A stretch of 24,026 nt of DNA from Candidatus Glassiibacteriota bacterium (GTDB taxonomy: Bacteria > Gemmatimonadota > Glassbacteria > GWA2-58-10), in NCBI GenBank assembly GCA_016934095.1, contig JAFGTO010000264.1, forward strand, positions 1 through 24,026, in the 5' to 3' direction. Below, piece after piece: positions 1 through 7,897 of this stretch. The position numbers and the translations under genes are program-made. The notes beneath the pieces are model-generated. The model did not search any database. It was not told the DNA's origin and saw only the letters and a list, made by a program, of their open reading frames with translations. The stretch's first letter is position 1. Every line of letters begins with the position of its first letter.

Positions 1-1
1 C

Positions 2-1975
2 TGCTACGGCTACCACCGTCAGACCACGCCCAACATCGACCGGGTGGCCGCCGAGGGCTGGCGCTTCACCCGGGTGGTCTCCTCCTCGAGCTGGACCGTG
101 CCATCCCACGGCACCCTGTTCACCGGGCTGCTGCCCTGCGAGAACGGCTTCCATACCCAGCACGTCTGGCTGATCGACCGCATCCCTACCCTGGCCGAGC
201 TGCTGAAAGAAGACGGCTACCGCACCGCGGGCTACAGCAACAACCCGCAGGTCAGCGAAGACCACAACCTGACACGCGGGTTCGACTCGTTCGAGGCGGT
301 CTGGGCCGACACCACGGTAACCACCCCGCGCAAGCCGTACAACACCGAGCATACCAACCGGCTGGTGAAAAGCTTCCTGGAGGAGGCAGGCCACGGCGAC
401 CGGCCTTTTTTCATCTTTATCAACTACATGAACGCGCACCTGCCGTACGTGTCGCCCGAGCCCTTCCGGAGCCGCTATACAGGCCGTGAAAAAGCTGAGA
501 GCGCCCGCATCGACAGCGCGCTCTATTACTCGAGGATGGTCAATTACGGCACCCTGCCGCTGAGCCGGGATGAGTTCGAGACTGTCCGCGGCATCTATGA
601 CGGAGCCCTGAGCTACCTGGATGCCAAGATCGGCGAGCTGCTGAATTACCTGGAAGAATCCTCCCTCTACGACAGCACTCTGGTGGTGATTACCGCCGAC
701 CACGGCGAGGTGTTCGGCGAATACGGCCATTTCACCCACGGCAAACTGCTCTACCGCCCGCTGGTGCAGATCCCCCTGGTTGTCCGCTACCCGCCGCTGA
801 CCGCCCGTGCCGGGCAGCGGGATGAGCTGGTGGGGATCGCCGACATCTTCCACAGCATAACCCGGCTGCTGGGGATCAAAGGGGCGGCCGCCACCGGAGC
901 CCCGGTCTGCGACCTGTTCGCCGGGTCGATCGAGGCCCACCCCTGCTACAGCGAGGTCCGCCTGGGCCGCACCAGCGGCGGCAACCCCACTGCCATGCCG
1001 ACAGACGGCCGCGCGCTGTGGACACCCCAGGGCCTACATTACATCTTCCCGGGCGACAGCACGCTCCAGTGTTTCGACCCGGCGGCCGACCCGGACGAGA
1101 GCGAGAACCTGTGTCCGGGCAGGGTCGGTCCCGGGGAGGCCCTGGCCGCCATAGAGGCTTTCGAGGCCGGGCTGAACCCTTTCATCGAGCAGGAAAGCGA
1201 CCTGCGCATCACCTCCCGCTTCAGGCAAAACCCCCAGTACCGCGAGGCCCTGAAGGCGATCGGCTACGTTGACGGGAAAGAGGACCTTCCGCCGGAGAGA
1301 GAACACCCCCACGTGAGGGAGCACCTGTTGACCGGGGTCTTTTTCTTCAACCGTGGCTCCGTGGACCGGGCCGAGCGCGAGTTCAGGACGGCGTTCTTCA
1401 TGAACCCGGCCAGCCCGGAGATCCGGAAATGCCTGGGCAAAGCACTGGTCAGGAAAGGTAAAAACGAGGAAGCCGCCAGGGTTCTGCGCTCGGTTGTCCA
1501 AGGGAACGATCAGGATGCGGAGACCTCCCTGCTCCTGGCGCAGAGCCTGGTCGCCCTGGAGAGGCAGGCTGAGGCTCTCGAGCTGTTGCGCGGGGCTGCC
1601 GCAATGCATTTCGCAGAGCTGAAGTCGGCCTACCAGGCGGCCGAGATGCTGATAGAGCTCGGAGACCCTGAGACTGCAGACCTGCTGCTGGACCGCCTGC
1701 TGCAGGAACACAGTTACCAACTGGAGGTTTTGCACCGGATCATCGGCATCCATTGCCGCCACCGGAACTGGGGCCCGGCAAGGAGGTTCCTGCTCGAGGA
1801 GGTTGCCAGGGCGCCCGGGGCCGATGCCTATTTCCTCCTCGGCCATGTCTGCATTATGCTGCAACGGGTTGACGAGGCCCGCCTCTACCTGGGCAAGCTG
1901 CTCACCATGGAGATCCCGCCCCAGACCCGCCGGCAGGTGGAAAAACAACTGAAGATGCTTCCCCCTGGCCGGTAA
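2..1975 (+). CDS. Sulfatase-like hydrolase with C-terminal TPR repeats (5' end outside window)
   Basis: Alkaline phosphatase superfamily enzyme of the sulfatase fold (PF00884-like), cut by the left edge: the frame is open from base 2 and begins CYGYHRQTTPN, which aligns with about residue 47 of the paralogue near 13.8 kb, so roughly 46 residues are missing. A GTG at 44 lies inside the domain and is not the true start. The nucleophile segment reads SWTVPSHGTLFTG (Thr codon at 95-97), where FGly sulfatases have C-x-P-S-R; a metal-site motif TADHGE follows near 700. After about base 1300 come helical TPR-like repeats (for example the DRAEREFRTAFFMNPASPE segment). The family acts on sulfate or phosphate esters, usually outside the cytoplasm. 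With Thr instead of Cys, a phosphotransferase or phosphodiesterase role is as likely as sulfatase. It converges on the flippase gene after a 40-bp gap. Confidence 0.88.
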   Translation, partial: CYGYHRQTTPNIDRVAAEGWRFTRVVSSSSWTVPSHGTLFTGLLPCENGFHTQHVWLIDRIPTLAELLKEDGYRTAGYSNNPQVSEDHNLTRGFDSFEAVWADTTVTTPRKPYNTEHTNRLVKSFLEEAGHGDRPFFIFINYMNAHLPYVSPEPFRSRYTGREKAESARIDSALYYSRMVNYGTLPLSRDEFETVRGIYDGALSYLDAKIGELLNYLEESSLYDSTLVVITADHGEVFGEYGHFTHGKLLYRPLVQIPLVVRYPPLTARAGQRDELVGIADIFHSITRLLGIKGAAATGAPVCDLFAGSIEAHPCYSEVRLGRTSGGNPTAMPTDGRALWTPQGLHYIFPGDSTLQCFDPAADPDESENLCPGRVGPGEALAAIEAFEAGLNPFIEQESDLRITSRFRQNPQYREALKAIGYVDGKEDLPPEREHPHVREHLLTGVFFFNRGSVDRAEREFRTAFFMNPASPEIRKCLGKALVRKGKNEEAARVLRSVVQGNDQDAETSLLLAQSLVALERQAEALELLRGAAAMHFAELKSAYQAAEMLIELGDPETADLLLDRLLQEHSYQLEVLHRIIGIHCRHRNWGPARRFLLEEVARAPGADAYFLLGHVCIMLQRVDEARLYLGKLLTMEIPPQTRRQVEKQLKMLPPGR

Positions 1976-2015
1976 GCACCTCACAGGCCTGACCGTGATC
2001 GATAGCGGCAGGCAA

Positions 2016-3329
2016 TCAAGTCTCGGTATAGTCCTCCGATGAAAGTCCCGTGTCCGGCAGCCTGGAGCTGTCGCCGGGCCCGGCTTGTTTCTCAAGCTCC
2101 GCAGGGGCAGGGCAGGCAGGAACTGCTTCTTTGAACCACCTGGCTTCCAGCTTCCGCAGCCGGACAATTGCAACTCCAAACCAAGCGAAATCCATCAGGA
2201 CTTGAGTGCAGACAATCCCGGTAATCCCGTAGTACGGTAACGCCAGAAGAAAAAGTAGGGTCTTGGCAAGAGAGTGGACATTCAGGGCAAGGCCGGTGAA
2301 ACGCTCCTCTCCGAGGAAAGTAAGCATCATGAAAAAAAGAGTGGTGTACGGATAGACGATGAAAGACAGGCATAGAATCTGTGCAAATTGCGCGGAGTCC
2401 TGGTAGGCATTCCCGAACAGGCTGATGATGAGCGGCATCGCTATATACAGGGCTGCGGATGTCAAGACACTCAAACCAAGGACGATCCATTGGTTCCGGG
2501 AAAATTTTTTCAAAGCTTCAGTCTTACCCTGGCTTACCCAGTTCTGTACGGGTACATTGATTCCTGATTTGAGACCCGACTGAAAGTACAGAGGGACGAT
2601 TGTGGCAATATAATAGAGGGATAGAGCTTTGAAATCCAGGAAAGAGGCAATGAGTATCTTGTCCAGGTGCTTTGCCATGTTGGGGAGCAGCGTATACAGA
2701 GTAAGCCGGGTGGAGTAGGATACATATTTACGGTCACGTGCGGAATCCTCTTCCGTAGGTTCCAGCAGCTTAAGAGAGCGTGCAGCGAATAAAGGATTGA
2801 GAACGAGATGTGCAAGGAACATGCAGATCATGACGGTGATTACCTTGCCGGTGAAAAATGCGGCGCAACCCGCCAGCACGATACTGGCAAGCTTGACCGC
2901 CGTCTCCAGAGTCCTTGCCCGAGCGAACAGACCCTTGGCCAGATAGACCATAATCCAGCGGTCCAGGAACATGGCCGGGAAGAAAACTGCGCCGAGGGCC
3001 GTAAGCCAAGCCGTTTGCGGATCTTTTTTCCAGCCGAAAAAGTACAGACTGAGTAAAAACAGTATCAAGCTGCCCCAAAGCGAGTACTTAAGCGTAAGGC
3101 GATAGGCCCTGGCTACAAATCTGTGGTAGCCTTCCACCACGCACTTGAAAACGGCCGAGGACAGGCCTGGATTGGTTAAGAAAATCAGGATGCTGGTGAT
3201 TGAGATCACATAGCGGAGCTGGCCGTATTCTTCCATCGGAAGGTAACGTGTCAGTATCAGGTTGAGGATATAGCTTAGCAGAGCCAGCAACCCCTGGGCT
3301 GTCAGCATCAAGATAAAATTTCTTGTCAT
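2016..3329 (-). CDS. Oligosaccharide flippase, Wzx/MATE-like polysaccharide biosynthesis protein
   Basis: 437-residue, highly hydrophobic protein with about a dozen membrane helices. The N-terminal segment (residues 1-40, containing LTRYLPMEEYGQLRY) is typical of the polysaccharide biosynthesis/flippase families of the MOP superfamily. Such proteins move undecaprenyl-linked glycan units across the inner membrane, and the surrounding methyltransferases and glycosyltransferase fit this. The length is normal for the family. The ATG start at 3329 has AGGAG nine bases upstream. The C-terminal 30 residues are hydrophilic. A degraded copy of its first 40 codons lies at 4379-4498, on the other side of the methyltransferase gene. 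The transported glycan cannot be told from sequence. Confidence 0.88.
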   Translation of the reverse strand: MTRNFILMLTAQGLLALLSYILNLILTRYLPMEEYGQLRYVISITSILIFLTNPGLSSAVFKCVVEGYHRFVARAYRLTLKYSLWGSLILFLLSLYFFGWKKDPQTAWLTALGAVFFPAMFLDRWIMVYLAKGLFARARTLETAVKLASIVLAGCAAFFTGKVITVMICMFLAHLVLNPLFAARSLKLLEPTEEDSARDRKYVSYSTRLTLYTLLPNMAKHLDKILIASFLDFKALSLYYIATIVPLYFQSGLKSGINVPVQNWVSQGKTEALKKFSRNQWIVLGLSVLTSAALYIAMPLIISLFGNAYQDSAQFAQILCLSFIVYPYTTLFFMMLTFLGEERFTGLALNVHSLAKTLLFLLALPYYGITGIVCTQVLMDFAWFGVAIVRLRKLEARWFKEAVPACPAPAELEKQAGPGDSSRLPDTGLSSEDYTET

Positions 3330-3534
3330 GAAAAATTACTCCTGCCTGGGTGTTTTTATAAAATTAAAAGTATAGAATAAGAATGTTTTTATCATAGTGT
3401 CAAGAGAGATTACTACTGACAGGCGTTTGCATGTATTGAGAAATTGACCGACCTGAGTTTGACATCCGGCTTTCTGATTTACTAACCTGCCATAAAGCGG
3501 TAGCAAAATATTTTCTGAATTGCAGTGAAAAGGC

Positions 3535-3563
3535 TTGAAATTTGCATTATCGAACTGTATAAC
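3535..3563 (+). promoter_or_regulatory. Sigma70-type promoter for the 3607 methyltransferase gene
   Basis: TTGAAA at 3535-3540 and TATAAC at 3558-3563 are separated by exactly 17 bases in an AT-rich 277-bp divergent intergenic region. The predicted start of transcription near 3570 leaves a leader of about 37 bases before the ATG. Prediction from consensus only. Confidence 0.45.
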
Positions 3564-3597
3564 TAACCACACCTATAAATATTGTCGTAGCGACAAC

Positions 3598-3602
3598 GGA
3601 GG
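3598..3602 (+). promoter_or_regulatory. Ribosome binding site fixing the 3607 start
   Basis: GGAGG sits four bases before the ATG at 3607 and decides this start over the in-frame ATG at 3535, which has no such site and would place the coding start inside the predicted promoter. Confidence 0.7.
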
Positions 3603-3606
3603 ATTT

Positions 3607-4368
3607 ATGTCTGAAGATTACCCGGAAATCCCGAATAGATTCCTGAGGTATTCAGACTACTCTTATATTTTATTTAAGCAGCTTCGTCAGGAATTCGAAC
3701 GTATATATTGTGATCTTTTCCAAGGTAAGGTTCATACAGCAGGTAAAAAAGAAAATTATATCACGCGGATACATTGGAGCAGGGATTGGGAATACCCTTG
3801 GGCCGTGGTCCACTCCGGAGTACAAGAAGGCCACAAGGTATTGGATTGCGGCTGCGGCGGCCCTCCATTCCTTCCATATCTTGCTCTTCAGGGAGTGCAA
3901 TGTTATGGTATCGATATCTACACTGGGGAGTGGACGAAAAGGGTGCTGTGGCGCAGGATTGTAAGCAGAATACTGGGACGGCCGCAAAACAGCCTAAGAC
4001 ACTATGGTATACATCCTCAAAAAATTATTAAAAAACCACTATACATGATAACTGGCAGCTTTACTCATCTGCCGTTCAGCGACTGCTCTTTTGACCGGGT
4101 TTTTTGCATCAGCGTTCTTGAGCACCTTGAGAAAGACAAAGCGCTGCAGGGTGTAATAGAGATGTCCAGAGTCCTTAAAAAAGAGGGGCGGTTGCTTATT
4201 ACGATGGACTATGAGGGCAGGCACGTTCATCCCACTATGTTAGAATCTCTTGAGAAAGTGATTGAAGCCTCGGGCCTGCAACTTTATGGCTCTAAGGATT
4301 TCTCAAGGCCAGATGATTCGGAAAGACCGGGTACATATGATGTTGCTGGTTTGGTACTAAAAAAATAA
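3607..4368 (+). CDS. Class I SAM-dependent methyltransferase
   Basis: 253 residues from the ATG at 3607. Motif I of the Rossmann SAM-binding fold is VLDCGCGG (residues 78-85), the acidic strand-2 end is YGIDIY (100-105), and a methyltransferase type 11-like segment FDRVFCISVLEHLEK lies at 162-176. No specific substrate family is recognised. Context in a flippase/glycosyltransferase locus suggests methylation of a sugar or a lipid-linked intermediate, by inference only. The gene is clearly richer in A and T than the sulfatase genes, faces opposite to the flippase on its left and the radical SAM gene on its right, has its own promoter, and is followed at once by a flippase remnant. Those features together suggest it was inserted at this place. 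Confidence 0.85.
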   Translation: MSEDYPEIPNRFLRYSDYSYILFKQLRQEFERIYCDLFQGKVHTAGKKENYITRIHWSRDWEYPWAVVHSGVQEGHKVLDCGCGGPPFLPYLALQGVQCYGIDIYTGEWTKRVLWRRIVSRILGRPQNSLRHYGIHPQKIIKKPLYMITGSFTHLPFSDCSFDRVFCISVLEHLEKDKALQGVIEMSRVLKKEGRLLITMDYEGRHVHPTMLESLEKVIEASGLQLYGSKDFSRPDDSERPGTYDVAGLVLKK

Positions 4369-4378
4369 CAACCTGGTA

Positions 4379-4498
4379 ATAGCGGCGCTGACCGTATTCT
4401 TCCATCGGAAGTTAACGTGTCAGTACCAGGTTGAGTACATAACTGAGTACAGCCAGCACGCCTTGGGCACTCAACATCATCAGGAAATTTATGGTCAT
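4379..4498 (-). pseudogene. Remnant of the 5' end of a second flippase gene
   Basis: Read on the minus strand from ATG at 4496-4498, 40 codons align without gaps to the first 40 codons of the intact flippase at 3329. By my hand count 98 of 120 bases and 30 of 40 residues match. Codon 29 is TAA where the intact gene has TAC (Tyr), and homology stops after codon 40, just beside the methyltransferase stop. Most amino-acid differences are conservative (Ile/Leu to Val), so this is a diverged allele that was once functional and not a recent copy. It lies directly downstream of the radical SAM gene, so the older order was probably radical SAM then flippase. Confidence 0.85.
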
Positions 4499-4585
4499 AT
4501 CAGCCCCGGTTTTTCTTCCAGGCAGAATTCCCCTGATAATTATTTGCAGCCTGTTCTTGTTTATTTCGATTTCACAGGAAAAAAC

Positions 4586-5797
4586 TCAGAACAGCCTTTT
4601 CAGTTGTCTGGACAGACGCTGCCGTACAGAGTATCGCTGATAAAGCTCGAAGAGGATCTTGTTCCGGGCGTTTTCCAAGAATTCGGCACTTACCCCGTGC
4701 GGCAGGTAATTTATATGATCATTGGTATAAAGATCGTAATCGTGGGAGACTATTTTCCCATATAGCACGGCCTGCCTGCGAAATTCCGTCCCCGGAAAGG
4801 GGATTGCATAGGAACACCACTTCTGGGTGTTATGGCTGAGGGCAAAATCCACAGTATCTTGGATTGTCTGCTGAGTTTCTCCCATATTTCCGACCATGTA
4901 AAGCAAGTTCATCTCGATTCCTGTTTCCCTTGTCCTGGCAATGGTTTCCTCTGCTTCTTCCACGGTGAAACCTTTGCGTATCAACTTGAGAATTTCCTGA
5001 TTACCCGATTCAATCCCATAACAGAGCCTCTCCAGCCCGGTCTTTTTCATTTGAATCAGCAGATTACGGTCGAAATACCTGATGTGTCCGTTGGCAAAAA
5101 ACCTGAGCTTAAGCTTTGCCCTCAGGATCGACTCACATAAATCATAGGCCCATTGTTTATTCAAGGTAAAAATGTCATCGGAGAAAAAAATAAGGTTATG
5201 GTATTTACGGACTATGAGCTTCAGTTTTTCAAACAGGTATTCCACCGAGTGAAGTCGTATTTTCCTGGAATGTTCCGCGCAGAAAGCACATGAGAATGGA
5301 CACCCTCTTGCGCCTAAGACGTGAAGCCTGGCTTGCCTGCCTTTATATAGAACATCCAGCAGGTCCTCGCTTTCAATTGGAATCCGGTCAAGATTATCCA
5401 GGCTTTCACCTTGTATCAGCCGATCCTTGATTCCCTCCAGGCAAATCTGCAGCATGGCTTTTTCGCCCTCACCTGAAACCACGGCATCCGCTTCGGGCGG
5501 GGCATCTTCCGGGCTGGCCGTAAAGTGGCTGCCGCCTAAGACTATTTTTACATGTGGAATTTTTTGCCTCACCTCACGACAAACCCGAATCGCGTTCAAA
5601 TAGTAAGGAGTTGTCGCGCCAATGCCTACAATATCAGGTCGGAATTCCCACGGCAGCAGCTCTTTTCCAAGATCGGCTACCCGGGTCTTAATCTTATGCT
5701 TGCGCAGGAAAGAGGCGATGGACACTAAACCTATCGGAAGGGAATCACTGAAAGATGTGGTTGGCGGAGGCGGCTGAATTAAAAGAACTCTGGGCAA
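4586..5797 (-). CDS. Radical SAM protein with N-terminal B12-binding-type domain
   Basis: 403 residues. Residues 1-120 form a cobalamin-binding-type Rossmann domain (hydrophobic strand RVLLIQPPPP, GIGATTPYY, IVLGGSHFTASPED, VVSGEGE), although no DxHxxG cobalamin-ligating motif is visible. The radical SAM core follows with the canonical CX3CX2C cluster, Cys166, Cys170, Cys173 (GCPFSCAFC), and FFSDDIF, CYGIESGNQEIL and GNMGETQQTI segments typical of the family. It probably modifies a lipid or sugar intermediate of the surrounding glycan pathway; the reaction cannot be named. It begins with TTG at 5795-5797, preceded by GGAG six bases upstream; no in-frame ATG is better placed. The flippase remnant follows it on the same strand. 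Confidence 0.88.
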   Translation of the reverse strand: MPRVLLIQPPPPTTSFSDSLPIGLVSIASFLRKHKIKTRVADLGKELLPWEFRPDIVGIGATTPYYLNAIRVCREVRQKIPHVKIVLGGSHFTASPEDAPPEADAVVSGEGEKAMLQICLEGIKDRLIQGESLDNLDRIPIESEDLLDVLYKGRQARLHVLGARGCPFSCAFCAEHSRKIRLHSVEYLFEKLKLIVRKYHNLIFFSDDIFTLNKQWAYDLCESILRAKLKLRFFANGHIRYFDRNLLIQMKKTGLERLCYGIESGNQEILKLIRKGFTVEEAEETIARTRETGIEMNLLYMVGNMGETQQTIQDTVDFALSHNTQKWCSYAIPFPGTEFRRQAVLYGKIVSHDYDLYTNDHINYLPHGVSAEFLENARNKILFELYQRYSVRQRLSRQLKRLF

Positions 5798-5803
5798 TCA
5801 AAT

Positions 5804-5807
5804 CTCC
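5804..5807 (-). promoter_or_regulatory. Ribosome binding site for the TTG start at 5797
   Basis: GGAG (minus strand) lies six bases before TTG. The nearby ATG at 5812-5814 is out of frame, so this site decides the start. Confidence 0.55.
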
Positions 5808-5902
5808 AAGCCATGATTGAAGATCCTCCGCAACGAGCTGGAGGGAATCTTCGATTGTCAGGCAGTTATGATTAATTCTATTCGCTCGCGAACCGGTGCG
5901 GC

Positions 5903-5939
5903 AAGTGGATGTGAATGCGCCCGGTTGTTCAATCCACTT
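5903..5939. repeat. Bulged inverted repeat (possible operator or hairpin)
   Basis: AAGTGGAT-G-TGAA (5903-5915) pairs with TTCAATCCACTT (5928-5939): twelve pairs with one bulged base and a 12-base loop. No T-tract follows on either strand, so it is not an intrinsic terminator. AGTGGATGT recurs at 5992-6000. It could bind a regulator of the divergent genes. Confidence 0.35.
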
Positions 5940-6074
5940 TAATGGTAGCGGCCGAATAACTTGCTATTATAAAAGAATACAAATTCGATCTAGTGGATGT
6001 CAAGAATGTTTATCCGGCACTCAGGGTAATTTGCGTGTTATATACCGTAAAAACCGGGTGGATGGCTTGGAAGT

Positions 6075-6083
6075 TGCTATAAT
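6075..6083 (+). promoter_or_regulatory. Extended -10 promoter upstream of the glycosyltransferase operon
   Basis: TGCTATAAT matches the extended -10 consensus TGnTATAAT exactly; no -35 hexamer is recognisable at 17 bases. It would give a leader of about 185 bases before the ATG at 6275 and would drive the three rightward genes to 9509. Confidence 0.4.
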
Positions 6084-6274
6084 AAGTTAACAGGAATATA
6101 TTTGGAACTATCGACCGGTTGAATCCCGGTGTCTGAAAAATCAGGTGAGGCGTCTAATCGATTCCTGCATTCTTCAGATTTTCCAAGATATTTCATTCGA
6201 GCTTACAAATTGAGCGGTCAATAATGCAGCGCGGCCGATCTCGACTAAATTATTTCAACAGTAACTGGTAGATA

Positions 6275-7891
6275 ATGCCGAACGAAATTGTTTACCTCAC
6301 GGCTGCATACGGCGAGAAATACGTTCCGTTTATCTTAACTTTCCTTCAAAGCCTGGCAAATGCACGGGAACCAGAGAGCCGGGCAGTGGTTCTCTGGGAT
6401 TTTTTGCCTCCTCACGAGGTCCGGATTCTGAGAAGTGCTTTCCCCTGGTGCGATTTCATCCAATCACCGATAACTCTGACCGGTATCTCCCGCAAAGACG
6501 TTCCGCTCAAGGTGCACTTCTGGTGCAAAGGCGTTGAAATGTTTCCGCATGCACAGTTGCGCCTGATGGACAGCGATACGGTGGTGGTAAAAAATTTTAA
6601 CGACCTGGTAAAAGGTGAATACGATATCCTGTATACTTATAAAAAAGAACTATACCCGCTCAATACCGGGGTTATGGTCGTTAATAACTCTCCAAGGGCT
6701 ATCTACTTTTTCCACCTCTGGCTTAAAGGCATCGCGGAATGCCTGGCAAATAGAAAAGCACTCCAAGAGGCGGTAAGAAAAAATGGCGCTGTGGACCAAC
6801 ACGTTCTGGCGGAATGGCTGGGAACCCCGCTACCCGAGGCGCCTAAGGAAGTCGATATCCGGGGCCGCAAACTAACCTTCAAACCCGCTCCCTGCAGCGA
6901 GCTTAACGAAACCCGCTCCAGGTCAATCGGGCCTGAGGTACGAGTAATCCACTATAAAGGGGGCTGGCAGCCGATCCTGGTCGAGAATAAGGATTTCAGT
7001 CAGTACAGGTCTCGCGATCTGAGCCTGGAAATGTACCGTTACTGGATGTCTATTTATAGTAATGCCGCATCGTACTCAATAAAAAAACTGGTAATGGGCG
7101 AGTGTGCGAAAAGAAAGGAAAAATTCCGAAAATTTAATTTTGATTTCCAGATCCGCGGTATCTTGCACAGCGAAATGTTGATAGTCTGTGCCCTCTGTGA
7201 AGCTCTGGGAATAGAAGTTATTATCGAATCGGGCAGGTGCAGGGGACAGAGTACTTATCTTCTGGCAAAATATTTTGCAGATTCTGACGTGAAGATCGAA
7301 AGCATCGAGATTAACCGCGACCAGAATGCCCTGTACTGCGAGCAAAGGCTCCATCCTTTTTCGGAGAAAGTCAATTTGCTATACGGCGATTGCCGGACAC
7401 TTTTGCCCGGATTATTGAAAAAGCACCGGGGCCGAAAATTGGCTATACTTTTTGACGGACCCAAAGGAGAACCTGCGCTGGAAATATTCCACCAGTCGGT
7501 GCGCTCCCGGAATGGGAACTCGGTTGTGGCCGGGTTCTTTCACGATACAAAAAAGGGAGTCCCTTTCCGGTCTCTGTATGAATCAGGCTACAAAAGAGCT
7601 TTTTTTTCCGATGATGAAGATTTTGTCGAGAAGTTTCGTGAAATCGACAAGCCCTGCCTGCCCAAGGATGGTGATTCGATAACAGAGCATACCTGGCGGC
7701 CTTACATGAAAGGCCGCCGGAGAATGGGAAGCTATGGGCCGACTTTATGCACGGTTCTTCCCCTCTACCCGGAAAAGGTTGAGCGTGGCTCAAGACTCTA
7801 TCCGGCGAAGCTTATGCTGATAAAAACCCGCTCGGTTGCAGGGCGGCTGAAAAGGTTTCTGGTACGGTCGATTAAAAACGAGCCTGCATAA
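6275..7891 (+). CDS. Glycosyltransferase fused to Rossmann methyltransferase-like domain
   Basis: 538 residues, two domains. Residues 1-260 look like a GT-A (GT8-like) glycosyltransferase: N-terminal strand EIVYLTAAYGEKYVPF, the DxD metal site as MDSDTVV (98-104), LNTGVMVVNNS (129-138) and a C-terminal HYKGGWQP (226-233). Residues about 295-500 resemble a class I SAM-type Rossmann domain: VIIESGRCRGQST (315-327), strand 2 IESIEINRDQ (341-350), GDCRTLLP, and LAILFDGPKGE. The second domain could be a methyltransferase or a degenerate one. A transferase that adds and then caps a sugar is a reasonable inference. The ATG at 6275 has only a weak upstream GGTAG. The FkbM gene begins six bases after the stop, so the two are probably co-transcribed. 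Confidence 0.8.
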   Translation: MPNEIVYLTAAYGEKYVPFILTFLQSLANAREPESRAVVLWDFLPPHEVRILRSAFPWCDFIQSPITLTGISRKDVPLKVHFWCKGVEMFPHAQLRLMDSDTVVVKNFNDLVKGEYDILYTYKKELYPLNTGVMVVNNSPRAIYFFHLWLKGIAECLANRKALQEAVRKNGAVDQHVLAEWLGTPLPEAPKEVDIRGRKLTFKPAPCSELNETRSRSIGPEVRVIHYKGGWQPILVENKDFSQYRSRDLSLEMYRYWMSIYSNAASYSIKKLVMGECAKRKEKFRKFNFDFQIRGILHSEMLIVCALCEALGIEVIIESGRCRGQSTYLLAKYFADSDVKIESIEINRDQNALYCEQRLHPFSEKVNLLYGDCRTLLPGLLKKHRGRKLAILFDGPKGEPALEIFHQSVRSRNGNSVVAGFFHDTKKGVPFRSLYESGYKRAFFSDDEDFVEKFREIDKPCLPKDGDSITEHTWRPYMKGRRRMGSYGPTLCTVLPLYPEKVERGSRLYPAKLMLIKTRSVAGRLKRFLVRSIKNEPA

Positions 7892-7897
7892 TTACCC

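Larger units (their letters stand above)
5798..6274. other. Divergent intergenic region, 477 bp
   Basis: AT-rich stretch between the leftward radical SAM gene and the rightward glycosyltransferase gene. It holds an inverted repeat (5903-5939), a likely extended -10 promoter (6075-6083) and a minus-strand TATAAT at 5966-5971 without a good -35. A 64-codon GTG-started frame at 5896-6090 has no recognisable motif and overlaps these signals, so I do not call it. No tRNA, riboswitch or other RNA that I recognise is present. Confidence 0.6.

Noticed and set aside
1034..2179. 381-codon open frame on - strand
   Set aside because: Antisense to the left sulfatase-TPR gene and overlaps the flippase end; composition is that of a shadow frame.
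3336..3572. 78-codon frame on - strand upstream of the flippase
   Set aside because: AT-rich intergenic sequence with overlapping promoter; no domain or ribosome site seen.
5896..6090. 64-codon GTG-started frame in the divergent intergenic region
   Set aside because: No recognised motif, starts before an inverted repeat and runs through the promoter signal.
6114..6130. tRNA T-arm-like element: ACCGG, 7-base loop TTGAATC, CCGGT
   Set aside because: Position 56 of the loop is G rather than C, and no acceptor, D or anticodon arms can be paired upstream; probably chance.
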